Below, piece after piece: positions 44,904-55,278 of a stretch of 64,000 nucleotides of DNA. Source of the DNA: Maribacter flavus (GTDB taxonomy: Bacteria; Bacteroidota; Bacteroidia; Flavobacteriales; Flavobacteriaceae); NCBI RefSeq assembly GCF_008386635.1, contig NZ_VUOE01000001.1, positions 1,364,001-1,428,000 of the forward strand. Direction: 5' to 3'. The position numbers and the translations under genes are program-made. Every line of letters starts with the position of its first letter. The first letter of the stretch is position 1. Under the pieces are notes generated by a model that had not been told where the DNA came from, searched no databases, and saw only the letters and a list, made by a program, of their open reading frames with translations.

Positions 44904-46640
44904 CTATTGATTCTTAAGCCTTCCGATCAGTTTGTTGTAATATGATTTCAAATCCGACTGTTTTTGGGCTATTGCCGATTTTGTTTTTGGGGAATCATCT
45001 ATATCGATTACGGAACCATAGGCTTTTTTATACCACTCCTCCCATGCTGATAAAATCTGTTTCTCAAACTTGAAATTGGAACCTTTTTCAATCGCCGTTT
45101 GACTTTGTTTAAACTCGTTTTCCAATCGCTCAAAGGATTCTTTTTCCAATATGCTTAAAATCCACAGTGCGGTTTTTTCATCGGCATTGACCAATTGTAG
45201 ACCGCTGGCCAGTGCCGCCGTGCCCACATTTTGTAAGGTCTTTTGGGACACTTTGTCAATTCGGTCATTATCCGTATGGTAAAATTGATCCGTAAAATGC
45301 CATAGCAGCAATCCGGGAATATCGGCTTTTAAAAACGGTGTATGGTCGCTGCCTCCTTCAAAAGGGTTCGTATTCACTTCCCAGTTTGCGAATTCTCCTT
45401 GCTGTCGAAAATTATGGATAATAAAATCATTGAGATAATGGGGTGTCATGTCCTTTAGAGAAAGAACTTCGCCACCCCATTCTGTGTGCTTGTCATTTCC
45501 ACGCGTCCATATGGCACTTGGGTCCGGCATTTTTTCGATTAAAAAAGAGCCTCCTGTGATATCCGTATTTTCGCCTACCATGTCCAGACTTATGCCCCAT
45601 TTGATTCCTTGCGCCCTTGTTTTATCCTCTTGAATGTATCGGTGGGTGGACGATATTTCATCGCCCCAAAGAAAGGTCATGGTACGCTCGCAGTCGATTT
45701 GACCGGAATTGATGAGGTTCGCCGCAACGGAAGCCATTTCTAGCTGCACCCCAACACCGCTGGCATTGTCATTGGCGCCCGGTTCCTGGATATGGGCACT
45801 GAAAACCAGTCGTTCGGAAGGTTTTTTACTTCCTTTTATATTGGCGATTACTGTAAGCTCCTCAGCTTCATATATTTTTGTTTGAATGTTTACCTTGACC
45901 ATCATTTCCCCTCTTTTAAACGCTGACTTTAGTCTTTCCTTGGCTCCAAAGGACAGGGCGATTCCCCAGAATTTGGTATTAGTTTGCGGAGGTAGGCTTC
46001 TAAACTGTATGGAGGTGATATTCTTTTCCGGTTGTAGGTACGTTGGATTGTTATAGGTCAAAACGCCCAAAACCCCTTTGTCCAATAACTCCTGGTAGAT
46101 ACCATTGAGGCCGAATTCCATAAAAACAACCTTGTTTTTCAAGTCGAGGTTGGGTATATCCTCCTTGGCGCCAATAGGGACCACTTCCGCCGTTATTCCT
46201 TCTGTTGGTGTTGAAGCCGCGTTGAGATAGGTCATGTTCCTGTTTGAGGTGGAGACCAAAATTGGATCGGTTTGGCCCAAAAATTCCAAACGTGCAGAAA
46301 CAGGTTCCCAAGTTGGGTCTTTCATGGGTCGGGATTCGATCCTGTAGGTCAATCGGTCATTGGCATCGGCTTTGGATTCCAGTACATATCCGGCTTTTTC
46401 AAGTTCCTTGGCTATCCATTTCACACTATTGTTGAACCCGGTATTTCCAGGGACCCTCCAGTATTGCGCTACATAGTCCGTAGTTTCATAGGCCAATTTC
46501 CCATCGAACTTTGGTCGGACCAAATCAAAATATTCATATTTTTCACCCTCCTTGTTCTGTGAGTGTAGATGTAAGGGTATCACCAGCAATAGTGCATAAA
46601 AGAAACGGAGGGTGCATGTTTTTTCTAGGAACTGTGACAT
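44904..46640 (-). CDS. M28 family metallopeptidase with PA domain, 1
   Basis: A 578-residue secreted aminopeptidase-type enzyme with a signal peptide (to about 28). A protease-associated domain lies near 150-235. The M28 zinc site is seen as FSAHIQEPGANDNASG (His, Asp), LWGDEISSTHRY (general base and Glu ligand), SLDMVGENTD (Asp) and GGSDHTPF (His). Likely to trim peptides in the periplasm or outside. 12 nt after the sulfatase gene. Confidence 0.88.
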   Translation of the reverse strand: MSQFLEKTCTLRFFYALLLVIPLHLHSQNKEGEKYEYFDLVRPKFDGKLAYETTDYVAQYWRVPGNTGFNNSVKWIAKELEKAGYVLESKADANDRLTYRIESRPMKDPTWEPVSARLEFLGQTDPILVSTSNRNMTYLNAASTPTEGITAEVVPIGAKEDIPNLDLKNKVVFMEFGLNGIYQELLDKGVLGVLTYNNPTYLQPEKNITSIQFRSLPPQTNTKFWGIALSFGAKERLKSAFKRGEMMVKVNIQTKIYEAEELTVIANIKGSKKPSERLVFSAHIQEPGANDNASGVGVQLEMASVAANLINSGQIDCERTMTFLWGDEISSTHRYIQEDKTRAQGIKWGISLDMVGENTDITGGSFLIEKMPDPSAIWTRGNDKHTEWGGEVLSLKDMTPHYLNDFIIHNFRQQGEFANWEVNTNPFEGGSDHTPFLKADIPGLLLWHFTDQFYHTDNDRIDKVSQKTLQNVGTAALASGLQLVNADEKTALWILSILEKESFERLENEFKQSQTAIEKGSNFKFEKQILSAWEEWYKKAYGSVIDIDDSPKTKSAIAQKQSDLKSYYNKLIGRLKNQ

Positions 46641-46652
46641 ATGAGGAGACCT

Positions 46653-48209
46653 TTAATCCAACTGAAGTTTTTCTGTATCTGTATCGCTATTTTTAAGGAT
46701 GGCCCGATAGGAATCGATAAGTTCCTGTAGTTTCTCTGGATGGCTTTCTGCCAAATTATTTTGTTGCCCTATATCGTCCTGTAAATTATACAACTGATAT
46801 ACACTGTCATTTCCCAATTCAATATCCACCAAATCATTTCTTGCTGGACCATTGTATGGGGGAATCATCGCCCAATCCCCTTTTCGAAAAGCCGTTCTGG
46901 AAGTAGCCTCCAGTACCAACTCGTCCCGGCCAGATTCGCTCTTTCCCAACAATACGGCCATCAGGTTTTTGCTATCCTCCGTTGTGGCATCACTATTTAC
47001 TAAAGAGGCCAACGAAGCAAAAAGATCCAATTGGGATACCATCGCATTGGAAACACCCGGAGCTATGGTTCCCTTCCAATAGGTAATGAACGGTACTCGG
47101 GTTCCCGCTTCGAACAAACTATATTTTCCGCCACGTAGGGGACCGGCAGGTTTATGATGCCCCAATTTTTCCACGGCATCATCATAATAACCGTCGTTTA
47201 CCACAGGGCCGTTATCACTGGAAAAAACAATCAGGGTGCTTTCCAACAAACCTTCCTTTTCCAAGGTTTTTATGAACTCCCCTATGACCCAATCCGCTTC
47301 CAAAATCACATCGCCTCTAGGTCCCATTCCCGATTTTCCAACGAACCTTGGATGTGGCGTTCTGGGAACATGGGGCTGTTGTAGGGCATAGTACAGAAAA
47401 AAGGGTCGGTCCTTATTTTTTTTGACATAGGTTTGGGCATCCGTCAAAAAATAATCGGCCATATCCTCATCGACCCATTTGGCGGCTTCCCCACCCTTCA
47501 TAAAGCCTATTCGCGGAATGTCATTAACAATGCTGTTATTATGCCCATGGTGCCATTTCATTTTTAGCATTTCGGGATTGTCCAACCCAGTAGGTTCACC
47601 CTCAAAATTCTTTTCATAACTGACTTGAATGGGGTCATTGGGGTCCAGATTCACGACATTCCCGTTTTTGATATAGACCGTAGGTACCCTATCTTGGGTG
47701 GCGGCCAAAATATTACTGTAGTCAAAACCTACCTCATTAGGCCCCGGACGTATGGTCTCGTTCCAGTTGATTTCCCCGGCACCCAGGCCAAGGTGCCACT
47801 TACCAACAATCCCAGTAGCATAGCCCTCGTTTCTCAAAAGCTTTGGTAGTGTGGTTTGGGCCGTATCAATAATCAAGGAAGCGGAACCCGGAAGAATTTT
47901 TGCATTTTTATTCCGCCAAGGATACACCCCGGTCAACAAGGCATATCTACTAGGCGTACAGGTAGCCGAGGTGGCATAACCATTCGTAAATCGTAGTCCG
48001 CCATTGCCCAATGCATCCATATTTGGAGTTTTCAATTCCGTAGCCCCATAGGCACTAAGCTCACCAAAGCCCAAATCGTCCATATAAATAATAACGATAT
48101 TGGGTTTGGTATCAGCACTCGTCATTTCACTGGTTGTGGCAGTATTGTCTTTGCACGAGAAAAGGCTCAATACCAAAATTGAAACAATAAGAAGTTGTCG
48201 ACTTTCCAT
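46653..48209 (-). CDS. Sulfatase (formylglycine-dependent), lipoprotein
   Basis: A 518-residue alkaline-phosphatase-superfamily enzyme that hydrolyses sulfate esters. Lipobox LFSC (Cys19) predicts a lipoprotein. The metal site YMDDLGFGE (42-50) and the formylglycine motif C84-T-P-S-R88 followed by LLTG are intact; the Cys would be modified by a formylglycine-generating enzyme or anSME encoded elsewhere. Further sites are GKWHLG, FVFSSDNGP-type (IVFSSDNGP) and GGKYSLFEAGTRVP. Marine flavobacteria use such enzymes on sulfated polysaccharides, but no polysaccharide locus surrounds it. Confidence 0.93.
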   Translation of the reverse strand: MESRQLLIVSILVLSLFSCKDNTATTSEMTSADTKPNIVIIYMDDLGFGELSAYGATELKTPNMDALGNGGLRFTNGYATSATCTPSRYALLTGVYPWRNKNAKILPGSASLIIDTAQTTLPKLLRNEGYATGIVGKWHLGLGAGEINWNETIRPGPNEVGFDYSNILAATQDRVPTVYIKNGNVVNLDPNDPIQVSYEKNFEGEPTGLDNPEMLKMKWHHGHNNSIVNDIPRIGFMKGGEAAKWVDEDMADYFLTDAQTYVKKNKDRPFFLYYALQQPHVPRTPHPRFVGKSGMGPRGDVILEADWVIGEFIKTLEKEGLLESTLIVFSSDNGPVVNDGYYDDAVEKLGHHKPAGPLRGGKYSLFEAGTRVPFITYWKGTIAPGVSNAMVSQLDLFASLASLVNSDATTEDSKNLMAVLLGKSESGRDELVLEATSRTAFRKGDWAMIPPYNGPARNDLVDIELGNDSVYQLYNLQDDIGQQNNLAESHPEKLQELIDSYRAILKNSDTDTEKLQLD

Positions 48210-48304
48210 TCTTAGATGATTTGTTTTTTCTCCTTTTTAATTCATGCCCTGCGGTCAGATGAATTGAATTTGAATTTGAAAATTAACCTTGGACTTAATT
48301 TATG

Positions 48305-49756
48305 CTACTCCTCCCATTTCCAATCGCCTCCAATAATCAGTTTTTCCTTAAGGTCGTTTTTTATCATGAACTCCTTTGTAGTCTCACTATCCATTTTGGT
48401 CGCGGGAAGGGTTTCGGCATTTGCCAAGCCGTACAACATCATGGTGCCAAACCGGGAAGTATTGGTCATATGTTCCTCGTTCACCAAGTTAAAATCGTCA
48501 CAATCCGAATGATAACAACCGTAAATGGAACGGTCCAAGTTGCTGTGAACCGATAAAATTGGCACCCCTTCCAACATAAAGGGCTGGTGGTCGCTATGCA
48601 ATCCGGAACGGTTTGAAAATTCATTTTTATAGATGCTGTCCTGTTGTTGGATTGCGGCGCCTAAATCGGTGAAAAAAGCTTCGTTATCCAACTTTCCGCC
48701 AGCATTCATGCCAATGGGATTGCCTGCCATGTCCAGGTTCATCATGTATTTGATCTTGTCCATGGAACCTGCTTTTAGGGCTTCGGCAACCATATGTCTG
48801 GAACCGAAGAGTCCTTGCTCCTCGCCCATGAACATCACAAATTTGACCGTTCTTTTTGGCTGAAGGTTATTGGCCTTAAAAGCACGGGCAATATCCAATA
48901 CGGCGAAAGACCCGATTCCGTTGTCTATGGCACCTGTAGCCAAATCCCAGGAATCCAAATGTCCGCCGATGACAATGATTTCCTCGGGCAACTCACTTCC
49001 GGGCAAGGTGGCAACCACATTTCTGGCACTGATCATATCGCTGTTATTGGTCATTTCTATGGTGGCGGACGCGGTTCCTTCTTTAAGCGTTTCTTTTAAG
49101 GCCATACCATCTTCCTTGCCGATACAAACGGCCGGAATGGGAATCAATTCCCCGGTTACGGAGGCGGTTCCCGTAAGAAGCACGCCATTATCCACTTGAT
49201 TGATTATGATGATACCCTTGGCGCCGTACTTGATGGCCAAGGCCGTTTTTTCACTTCGGTGCAGATTGCTCAATCCTTCCGGACTTCCTTCTAAAATACT
49301 GATATAGACCAAGGCGATTTTGTCCTTTACGGCATCTGGATTTGCCGCATAATCTACCTCCAGCCCGTTGCCCATATCCACAATTTCCCCGGTTACGTTT
49401 GCTTCCACAGGAGAATGCCCCAGGGTTACCGCTTTCACGGGTTCATCGTTAATGGATACGGATACTGTGCCCCTGGACCAGGCCTCTACCTCAAAGGTTT
49501 GATATTTCACGTCCTCAAAACCATATTCCTTGAACTTAGTATAGGTGTATTCCTCTGCCTTTGCCCCATTTTCGGAACCAGTTAAGCGGTGGCCAATAGT
49601 TTCGGTAGCTTCCTTTAACGTACTGTAGCCTTTTGCGTTTTGCTTGATTTCGGCATCAATTCTGGCAAAGAGTTCCGCTTGGGATTCTACTTTTTTCGTT
49701 TCGCCGCAAGAGACGGCTAAAATGGCTGTTAAAACAATAAATAGTTGTTTTTTCAT
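48305..49756 (-). CDS. M28 family metallopeptidase with PA domain, 2
   Basis: A 483-residue lipoprotein (lipobox AVSC, Cys17). A protease-associated domain lies near 120-240, and the M28 domain has GGHLDSWDLATGAIDNG (His, Asp), FMGEEQGLFGS (Glu pair), NLDMAGNPIG (Asp) and a late His. Resembles plasma glutamate carboxypeptidase / carboxypeptidase Q. It follows the larger VPS10-like gene by 22 nt, so that pair is very probably co-transcribed. Confidence 0.9.
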   Translation of the reverse strand: MKKQLFIVLTAILAVSCGETKKVESQAELFARIDAEIKQNAKGYSTLKEATETIGHRLTGSENGAKAEEYTYTKFKEYGFEDVKYQTFEVEAWSRGTVSVSINDEPVKAVTLGHSPVEANVTGEIVDMGNGLEVDYAANPDAVKDKIALVYISILEGSPEGLSNLHRSEKTALAIKYGAKGIIIINQVDNGVLLTGTASVTGELIPIPAVCIGKEDGMALKETLKEGTASATIEMTNNSDMISARNVVATLPGSELPEEIIVIGGHLDSWDLATGAIDNGIGSFAVLDIARAFKANNLQPKRTVKFVMFMGEEQGLFGSRHMVAEALKAGSMDKIKYMMNLDMAGNPIGMNAGGKLDNEAFFTDLGAAIQQQDSIYKNEFSNRSGLHSDHQPFMLEGVPILSVHSNLDRSIYGCYHSDCDDFNLVNEEHMTNTSRFGTMMLYGLANAETLPATKMDSETTKEFMIKNDLKEKLIIGGDWKWEE

Positions 49757-49778
49757 AGGTCTGCTAGTTGTTTTTATA

Positions 49779-52700
49779 TTATGATTTTATTTTTTGGGTA
49801 TGTTGTATTTGTAGTTCGCTTTTTTTCAATCGGGAATTCAATTTCTCCACTTCCACGGTTATGAATTTCTTAAACTTGGCATCTACCTCTTTAAGACGTT
49901 CATTAAAAATGGTATATACTTCCTGTTGTTGGTCCGTGGGTTTAAAATCGGCACCAAACCCACCGATGTCACTGGCCAAGGCACTCAGCCTACCATAAAG
50001 CTTTATGGGGGATCTAAAGGCATCTTCACGGGCCCCGGTCAGATGAATGTCATAAAGACTACCTGCTATAGCAATGGCCAAGGCGCGTAGTTCCTCGGCT
50101 TTTTTTCGGTCGGCTGAGCGGCTTAACTTTGGGATGATAGCATTGAGCTCTGCCCGTATCGCTTCAATATCATTAATCATGGTTACAGCCAAGTTCATCG
50201 CATCGCGAAGTTCCAAGGAAAAGTCTACTTGTTTTTGGATGTCTTCGAGACTACCTTCCGTACTCGGGTCTTTTAACACCTCTAGTTCCCTAATGTATTC
50301 TTTGTTGCCAATGACCAGTTTTACCTTGTAGCTATCGGGTACTACCTTGGGGCCGTATTGTCCACGCATTAAATCAAGGTCCCAAGTGACCAAAGGACGC
50401 CATCCTTCACCATTGAGCTGGACCCATGGCCTTCCGGGAGGGGTGGTCTGAAGTTTTGGTTTATAGGTTGGTTCATATCGTAGGTTCCACATGACCCTAT
50501 TGACGCCTGGTTTGTTTTTTCCTTCCAAGGTCCGGACAACTTCATCTTCCATAGTCAAAATCTGTATTTCGATTTTTTGATCCGTACTATCCTTTAAGAA
50601 GTAATTGATTTCTGCACCATAGGCAGGGTTTGTTCCGGAATTTAAACTAGGACCATCGGTTTTGATGCTTTGAACATCTTGGAAACGATATACCGGTCTT
50701 AGGCTGAAAAGATGGGCCTCTTTATCCTTGGCATCCATATCGTATTCCCGTAATGGCGAAATATTATCCATGATATAATAGCCTCTTCCATACGTGCCCA
50801 CCACAAGATCATCAAACCGTTCCTGGATTTCCAGCCAATAGACCGGGGCAGGGGGTAGATTGTTACGCAGGCGCATCCAATGTTCACCATCATCATGGCT
50901 TATATAAAGTCCGTTATCTACTCCCAAGTAGAGCATGCCCTCTCTTTTAGGGTCTTCCTTGATAACATGGGCAAAGCTATGGACAGATTTCGGCACTGTA
51001 TCGCTTATTAACTTCCAGGTTTGCCCATAATCTTCTGTTTTGTAAACATACGGGTAAAAGTCCCCCATTTGATGCAAGTCTACCGTGATATAAGCACTTC
51101 CCTTTTTATATCGGGATGCTTCTATGTTGGCTATGGTGCCCCATTTGGGAAGATCGGGAATGTTTTGGGTCACATTTGTCCAGTTTTTACCGCCGTCTTT
51201 GGTGAGCTGAACTTGCCCGTCGTTGCTGCCGGTCCAAATAAGGCCCGGTTCCAATGTTGACTCCACAATGCTGAACAAAACCGACCCATCAAAGGTCATG
51301 AGGTTGTCTACCGCGATGCCCCCAGAATTTTGTTGATGGGTCTTATCGTTCAAGGTAAGGTCCGGACTGATCACTTGCCAGCTTTGTCCGCCGTCATCGC
51401 TTTTATGCACATATTGGCTGCCCACATAGACCCTATGTTTTGTATGAGGGGAAAAGGCCAATGGAAAATTCCAATGCCACCTGTATTTTAACTTGCCCGG
51501 TTCCCAACCATAGCCTGCTTCCGGCCAGACCCGAACGTCGCGGGCGTGCCCCGTTTTAACATTATAACGTTGCAGTCCCCCATCATAACATCCAGACCAA
51601 ACAATGTCATTGTCAAAGGGATCGGGCTGTGCAAAGCCGCTTTCACAACCGCCCACACCCTTCCAAAGGCCCAGAGGTATATAGCCCTGTTTGCTGTTAC
51701 TGGGGCCCATATAGGAATAGCCATCCTGACGGTTTCCATAAACATTGTAAGGAATCTTATCATCAACGGCTACATGGTACATTTGGGCTATTGGAAGCAC
51801 GATCCGTTGAAAGGTTTTTCCATGGTTCATACTGATACTGGCACCCCCATCATGGGCCACCATGAGTCGGTCCGCATTGGTGGGGTCCACCCAGATATCA
51901 TGGTTATCGCCTCCGGCACTGTAACTACTTTCAATGGTTTTGCCGCCATCCTTGGAAATACTGAATTTAACACTGGCAAAGTAGAGTTCATTAGGGTTAG
52001 AAGTTGAAACGGCCATGCGGGTGTAGTAGGGTGCACGTTCTGCAATATCGTGGTTTCGAGTCTGTAGGGTCCAAGAGTCACCAAAATCTTCGGAGCGATA
52101 AAGGGCCGGACTCTCGATTTCAAAAAGGGCATACACAATATTCGGACTGGAATGTGAAATGGCCACCGCCGTTTTTCCCACTGGATTTTCTTTACCACCT
52201 GGCAGGCCTTTTTTGGACAAGGGCTCCCAAGTATCCCCACCATCCAAGGTTCTGTAAACACCTCCTCCGGGCCCACCGCTGTTCAAGCCCCATGTATTAA
52301 TATGTATGGACCACATGCCTACTAGGAGTCGGTCTGGATTTTTCGGATCCATGGCAAGTTCGGCTGCACCTGTGTTTTCATCCACAAAAAAGATGCGTTC
52401 CCAATTCTTACCGCCATCCGTGGTTTTAAATACCCCTCGTTCCTGCTGTCGTCCGTAGGTATGTCCCAGAGCAGCGGCGTAAACAACGTTTGGATTGGTA
52501 GGATGCACAAGAATACGCCCAATGCGCCCCGTTTTCTCAAGGCCCATGTTTATCCAGGTCTTTCCACCATCCTCGGATTTATAGATGCCATCACCCATTG
52601 CATGGGCGGGCCGAATCACAAAGGTTTCACCCGTGCCCACCCAAATGATATCGGGATTTGTTGGAGTAATGGCCACCGAGCCAATGGATGAAACGTCCTG

Positions 52701-52940
52701 AGCATCAAAAATGGGGTTCCAGCTAATACCACCATCGGAGGTTTTCCATAATCCGCCGGAGGCCGCACCGATATAGGTGGTCATAGGGTCTCCCGCCACC
52801 CCCGCCATGGCAATGGTACGGTTGCCTTCCGGTCCTATAAAACGAAACCGTAGGTTCCCAAAAACAGCGGGGTCTGTTTGGGGAAAAATCGAAACAAAGT
52901 TTAAAAAAAGTAATACAAGCAAAAAATACCGGATTTTCAT
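49779..52940 (-). CDS. Sortilin-like (VPS10/BNR-repeat) propeller protein 2
   Basis: A 1053-residue secreted protein with signal FLLVLLFLNFVSIFPQ. Repeated Asp-box units (YKSEDGGKTW, FKTTDGGKNW, YRSEDFGDSW, HKSDDGGQSW and more) build a two-propeller, sortilin-like body up to about residue 700. It is followed by a beta-sandwich and a C-terminal helical region (about 920-1053; KADELRAL-type helices) ending in charged coils. Annotated 'glycosyl hydrolase' in relatives, without proven activity. First gene of the minus-strand run; its 5' leader has an ACAATTGG/CCAATTGT inverted repeat at 52942-52984. Confidence 0.87.
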   Translation of the reverse strand: MKIRYFLLVLLFLNFVSIFPQTDPAVFGNLRFRFIGPEGNRTIAMAGVAGDPMTTYIGAASGGLWKTSDGGISWNPIFDAQDVSSIGSVAITPTNPDIIWVGTGETFVIRPAHAMGDGIYKSEDGGKTWINMGLEKTGRIGRILVHPTNPNVVYAAALGHTYGRQQERGVFKTTDGGKNWERIFFVDENTGAAELAMDPKNPDRLLVGMWSIHINTWGLNSGGPGGGVYRTLDGGDTWEPLSKKGLPGGKENPVGKTAVAISHSSPNIVYALFEIESPALYRSEDFGDSWTLQTRNHDIAERAPYYTRMAVSTSNPNELYFASVKFSISKDGGKTIESSYSAGGDNHDIWVDPTNADRLMVAHDGGASISMNHGKTFQRIVLPIAQMYHVAVDDKIPYNVYGNRQDGYSYMGPSNSKQGYIPLGLWKGVGGCESGFAQPDPFDNDIVWSGCYDGGLQRYNVKTGHARDVRVWPEAGYGWEPGKLKYRWHWNFPLAFSPHTKHRVYVGSQYVHKSDDGGQSWQVISPDLTLNDKTHQQNSGGIAVDNLMTFDGSVLFSIVESTLEPGLIWTGSNDGQVQLTKDGGKNWTNVTQNIPDLPKWGTIANIEASRYKKGSAYITVDLHQMGDFYPYVYKTEDYGQTWKLISDTVPKSVHSFAHVIKEDPKREGMLYLGVDNGLYISHDDGEHWMRLRNNLPPAPVYWLEIQERFDDLVVGTYGRGYYIMDNISPLREYDMDAKDKEAHLFSLRPVYRFQDVQSIKTDGPSLNSGTNPAYGAEINYFLKDSTDQKIEIQILTMEDEVVRTLEGKNKPGVNRVMWNLRYEPTYKPKLQTTPPGRPWVQLNGEGWRPLVTWDLDLMRGQYGPKVVPDSYKVKLVIGNKEYIRELEVLKDPSTEGSLEDIQKQVDFSLELRDAMNLAVTMINDIEAIRAELNAIIPKLSRSADRKKAEELRALAIAIAGSLYDIHLTGAREDAFRSPIKLYGRLSALASDIGGFGADFKPTDQQQEVYTIFNERLKEVDAKFKKFITVEVEKLNSRLKKSELQIQHTQKIKS

Positions 52941-53090
52941 GACAATTGGTTTGTTATGGTATGGTGTACAAGTTAGCCAATTGTTGTCTAAAATAGCCCT
53001 TTAAAAAGGGTGTAATTGTGGTAAATATGTGGTTCATTTCTTAAGAAAACAGTGGCTATTGCTTAATTTTATGGCAAAATCATAGACTTC

Positions 53091-54389
53091 ATGAAATACG
53101 AACAAATTCCCAACGCCCTATTTATAAAAAACCGAGAGAAATTTATGGCCCGCATGCGTCCCAAGAGCATTGCGGTCTTTAATTCCAACGACATTTACCC
53201 TATAAGTGCCGATAGTGTCATGCCCTTTGAGCAACATCGGGATATTTTTTATCTGAGCGGGGCCGATCAAGAGGAAACTATTTTGTTATTATTTCCGGAT
53301 GCCATGGACAAAAAACACCGGGAAATTCTATTCGTAAGGGAAACCAATGAGCACATCGCCATTTGGGAAGGTGCAAAGTTGACCAAGGAAAAGGCAACCG
53401 GCGTATCGGGGATACAAACCATTTACTGGCTAAAGGAATTTGACAAAGTTTTTTTTGATCTGATGACCGAAGCTGATACTATCTACTTCAATACCAACGA
53501 GCACTACAGGCAAGCGGTTGAGACCCAGACACGTGAAGACCGATTTATACTCGCCTGCCAGCAAAAATTCCCTGCGCACAAAGTGGCAAAGAGCAACCCG
53601 ATACTTCAAGAAATTAGGGGTGTCAAGGAACCTGAGGAATTGGAACTGATGCAAATGGCCTGCAACATCACCGAAAAAGGCTTCCGTAGGTTATTGGGTT
53701 TTGTAAAGCCTGGCGTTATGGAGTATGAAGTGGAGGCGGAGCTATTGCACGAATTTATACGGAACCGTTCCAAAGGATTTGCCTATCCACCAATCATAGC
53801 CTCGGGCAACAATGCCAACGTACTTCACTATTTGGAGAACAACAAACCCTGTAAGGATGGCGATATGTTGTTGATGGACGTAGCGGCGGAGTATGCCAAC
53901 TACTCCAGCGACCTTACCCGCACCATTCCTGTCAACGGGCGATTCACGAAACGGCAAAAGGAGGTCTACAACGCCGTACTAAGGGTGAAAAACGATGCGA
54001 CCAAAATGTTGGTTCCCGGAACCCTTTGGGCGGAATACCATAAGGAATGCGGTAAATTGATGACTTCTGAACTTTTGGGCTTGGGTCTTTTGGATAAAGC
54101 CGATGTTCAAAATGAAAATCCGGATTGGCCCGCCTATAAAAAATACTTTATGCACGGCACCAGTCACCATATCGGGTTGAATACGCATGACTATGGGGAA
54201 CTAAAGACCCCCATGAAAGCCAATATGGTATTTACCGTAGAGCCAGGGATTTACATTCCTGCGGAAAATATGGGAATCCGTTTGGAGGACGATGTGGTCA
54301 TCCAAGAAAAAGGGGATCCCTTTAATTTAATGCGCAATATTCCTATTGAAATTGAGGAAATTGAGGAGTTGATGAATAGCCCTCTCTAA
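53091..54389 (+). CDS. pepP: Xaa-Pro aminopeptidase (M24B, aminopeptidase P)
   Basis: Removes N-terminal residues that precede proline. A 432-residue protein with the AMP_N creatinase-like domain (to about 165) and a pita-bread domain. The five metal ligands are visible: Asp in LMDVAAEY, Asp in SSDLTRT, His in HGTSHHIGLNTHD, Glu in TVEPGIYI, and Glu in GIRLEDDVV. No signal peptide, so cytoplasmic. Confidence 0.95.
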   Translation: MKYEQIPNALFIKNREKFMARMRPKSIAVFNSNDIYPISADSVMPFEQHRDIFYLSGADQEETILLLFPDAMDKKHREILFVRETNEHIAIWEGAKLTKEKATGVSGIQTIYWLKEFDKVFFDLMTEADTIYFNTNEHYRQAVETQTREDRFILACQQKFPAHKVAKSNPILQEIRGVKEPEELELMQMACNITEKGFRRLLGFVKPGVMEYEVEAELLHEFIRNRSKGFAYPPIIASGNNANVLHYLENNKPCKDGDMLLMDVAAEYANYSSDLTRTIPVNGRFTKRQKEVYNAVLRVKNDATKMLVPGTLWAEYHKECGKLMTSELLGLGLLDKADVQNENPDWPAYKKYFMHGTSHHIGLNTHDYGELKTPMKANMVFTVEPGIYIPAENMGIRLEDDVVIQEKGDPFNLMRNIPIEIEEIEELMNSPL

Positions 54390-54505
54390 CCTTCAAAAAA
54401 TGGTAGTATCCATTTGGATGTAGGAGAATGGTTTGTTTCAAAGTGAGATAAAATAAGAGGTTTTGAATTCCTCAAAAACTAGAAAGAAATTAAAAAGTAA
54501 AGAAT

Positions 54506-55276
54506 ATGAAATTAGTATCGTGGAACGTCAATGGTATAAGGGCTTCCGTAAAAAAGGGCTTTGAGGATGTTGTGTCGAGTTTTAATGCCGATGTTTTTTG
54601 TATCCAGGAAACCAAGGCCCAGGATGACCAAGTGGCAGAGGCCTTATCTGGGATAGAAGACTATCATTTATATACCAATAGTGCCGAAAAGAAAGGATAT
54701 TCAGGCACAGGGATACTATCAAAACAAGAGCCTATTTCTTTTGGCAGCAATATGGGTATTGCGGACCATGATATGGAAGGCAGGATTTCCTATGCGGAGT
54801 ACCCCGACTTCTATTTGGTCAATGTCTATGTGCCAAACAGCGGTAATGGACTCAAACGGCTGGATTATCGGTCAGGCTGGGATACTGATTTCACGGAATA
54901 CCTTCAAAACCTGTCAGAAAAGAAACCTTTGATCATTACGGGCGATTTTAACGTGGCCCACACTGAAAATGATTTGGCCAATCCCAAATCCAATTACAAC
55001 AAAACGGCAGGTTTTACCCAAGTGGAAATCGATGGGTTCGACCACATGCTCAAAACCTTGAACCTAGTTGACAGTTTTAGGGCTTTGCACCCGGATACGT
55101 TTGACAAATATACGTTCTGGAGCATGCGCGGCGGAGCCAGAAGCAGAAACGTGGGTTGGCGTATCGATTATTTTTTGGTCAGTGAATCTTTATGGTCCAA
55201 GGTAACCTCGGCCGAAATCCATGACCAGGTCATGGGTAGCGATCATTGCCCTATCAGTTTGGAAATAGCACTATAG
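54506..55276 (+). CDS. xth: Exodeoxyribonuclease III
   Basis: AP endonuclease and 3'-5' exonuclease of base-excision repair. The 256 residues show SWNVNGIRA, the metal Glu in QETKAQ, GDFNVAH, WRIDYFLVS and the terminal SDHCPI motif, all conserved in the EEP family. The stop is 2 nt before the start of a small membrane-protein gene. Confidence 0.95.
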   Translation: MKLVSWNVNGIRASVKKGFEDVVSSFNADVFCIQETKAQDDQVAEALSGIEDYHLYTNSAEKKGYSGTGILSKQEPISFGSNMGIADHDMEGRISYAEYPDFYLVNVYVPNSGNGLKRLDYRSGWDTDFTEYLQNLSEKKPLIITGDFNVAHTENDLANPKSNYNKTAGFTQVEIDGFDHMLKTLNLVDSFRALHPDTFDKYTFWSMRGGARSRNVGWRIDYFLVSESLWSKVTSAEIHDQVMGSDHCPISLEIAL

Positions 55277-55278
55277 TT

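Noticed and set aside
41221-52940. Cluster considered as a polysaccharide utilisation locus because of the sulfatase
   Set aside because: No SusC/SusD pair, polysaccharide lyase or confirmed glycoside hydrolase is present; peptidases dominate.
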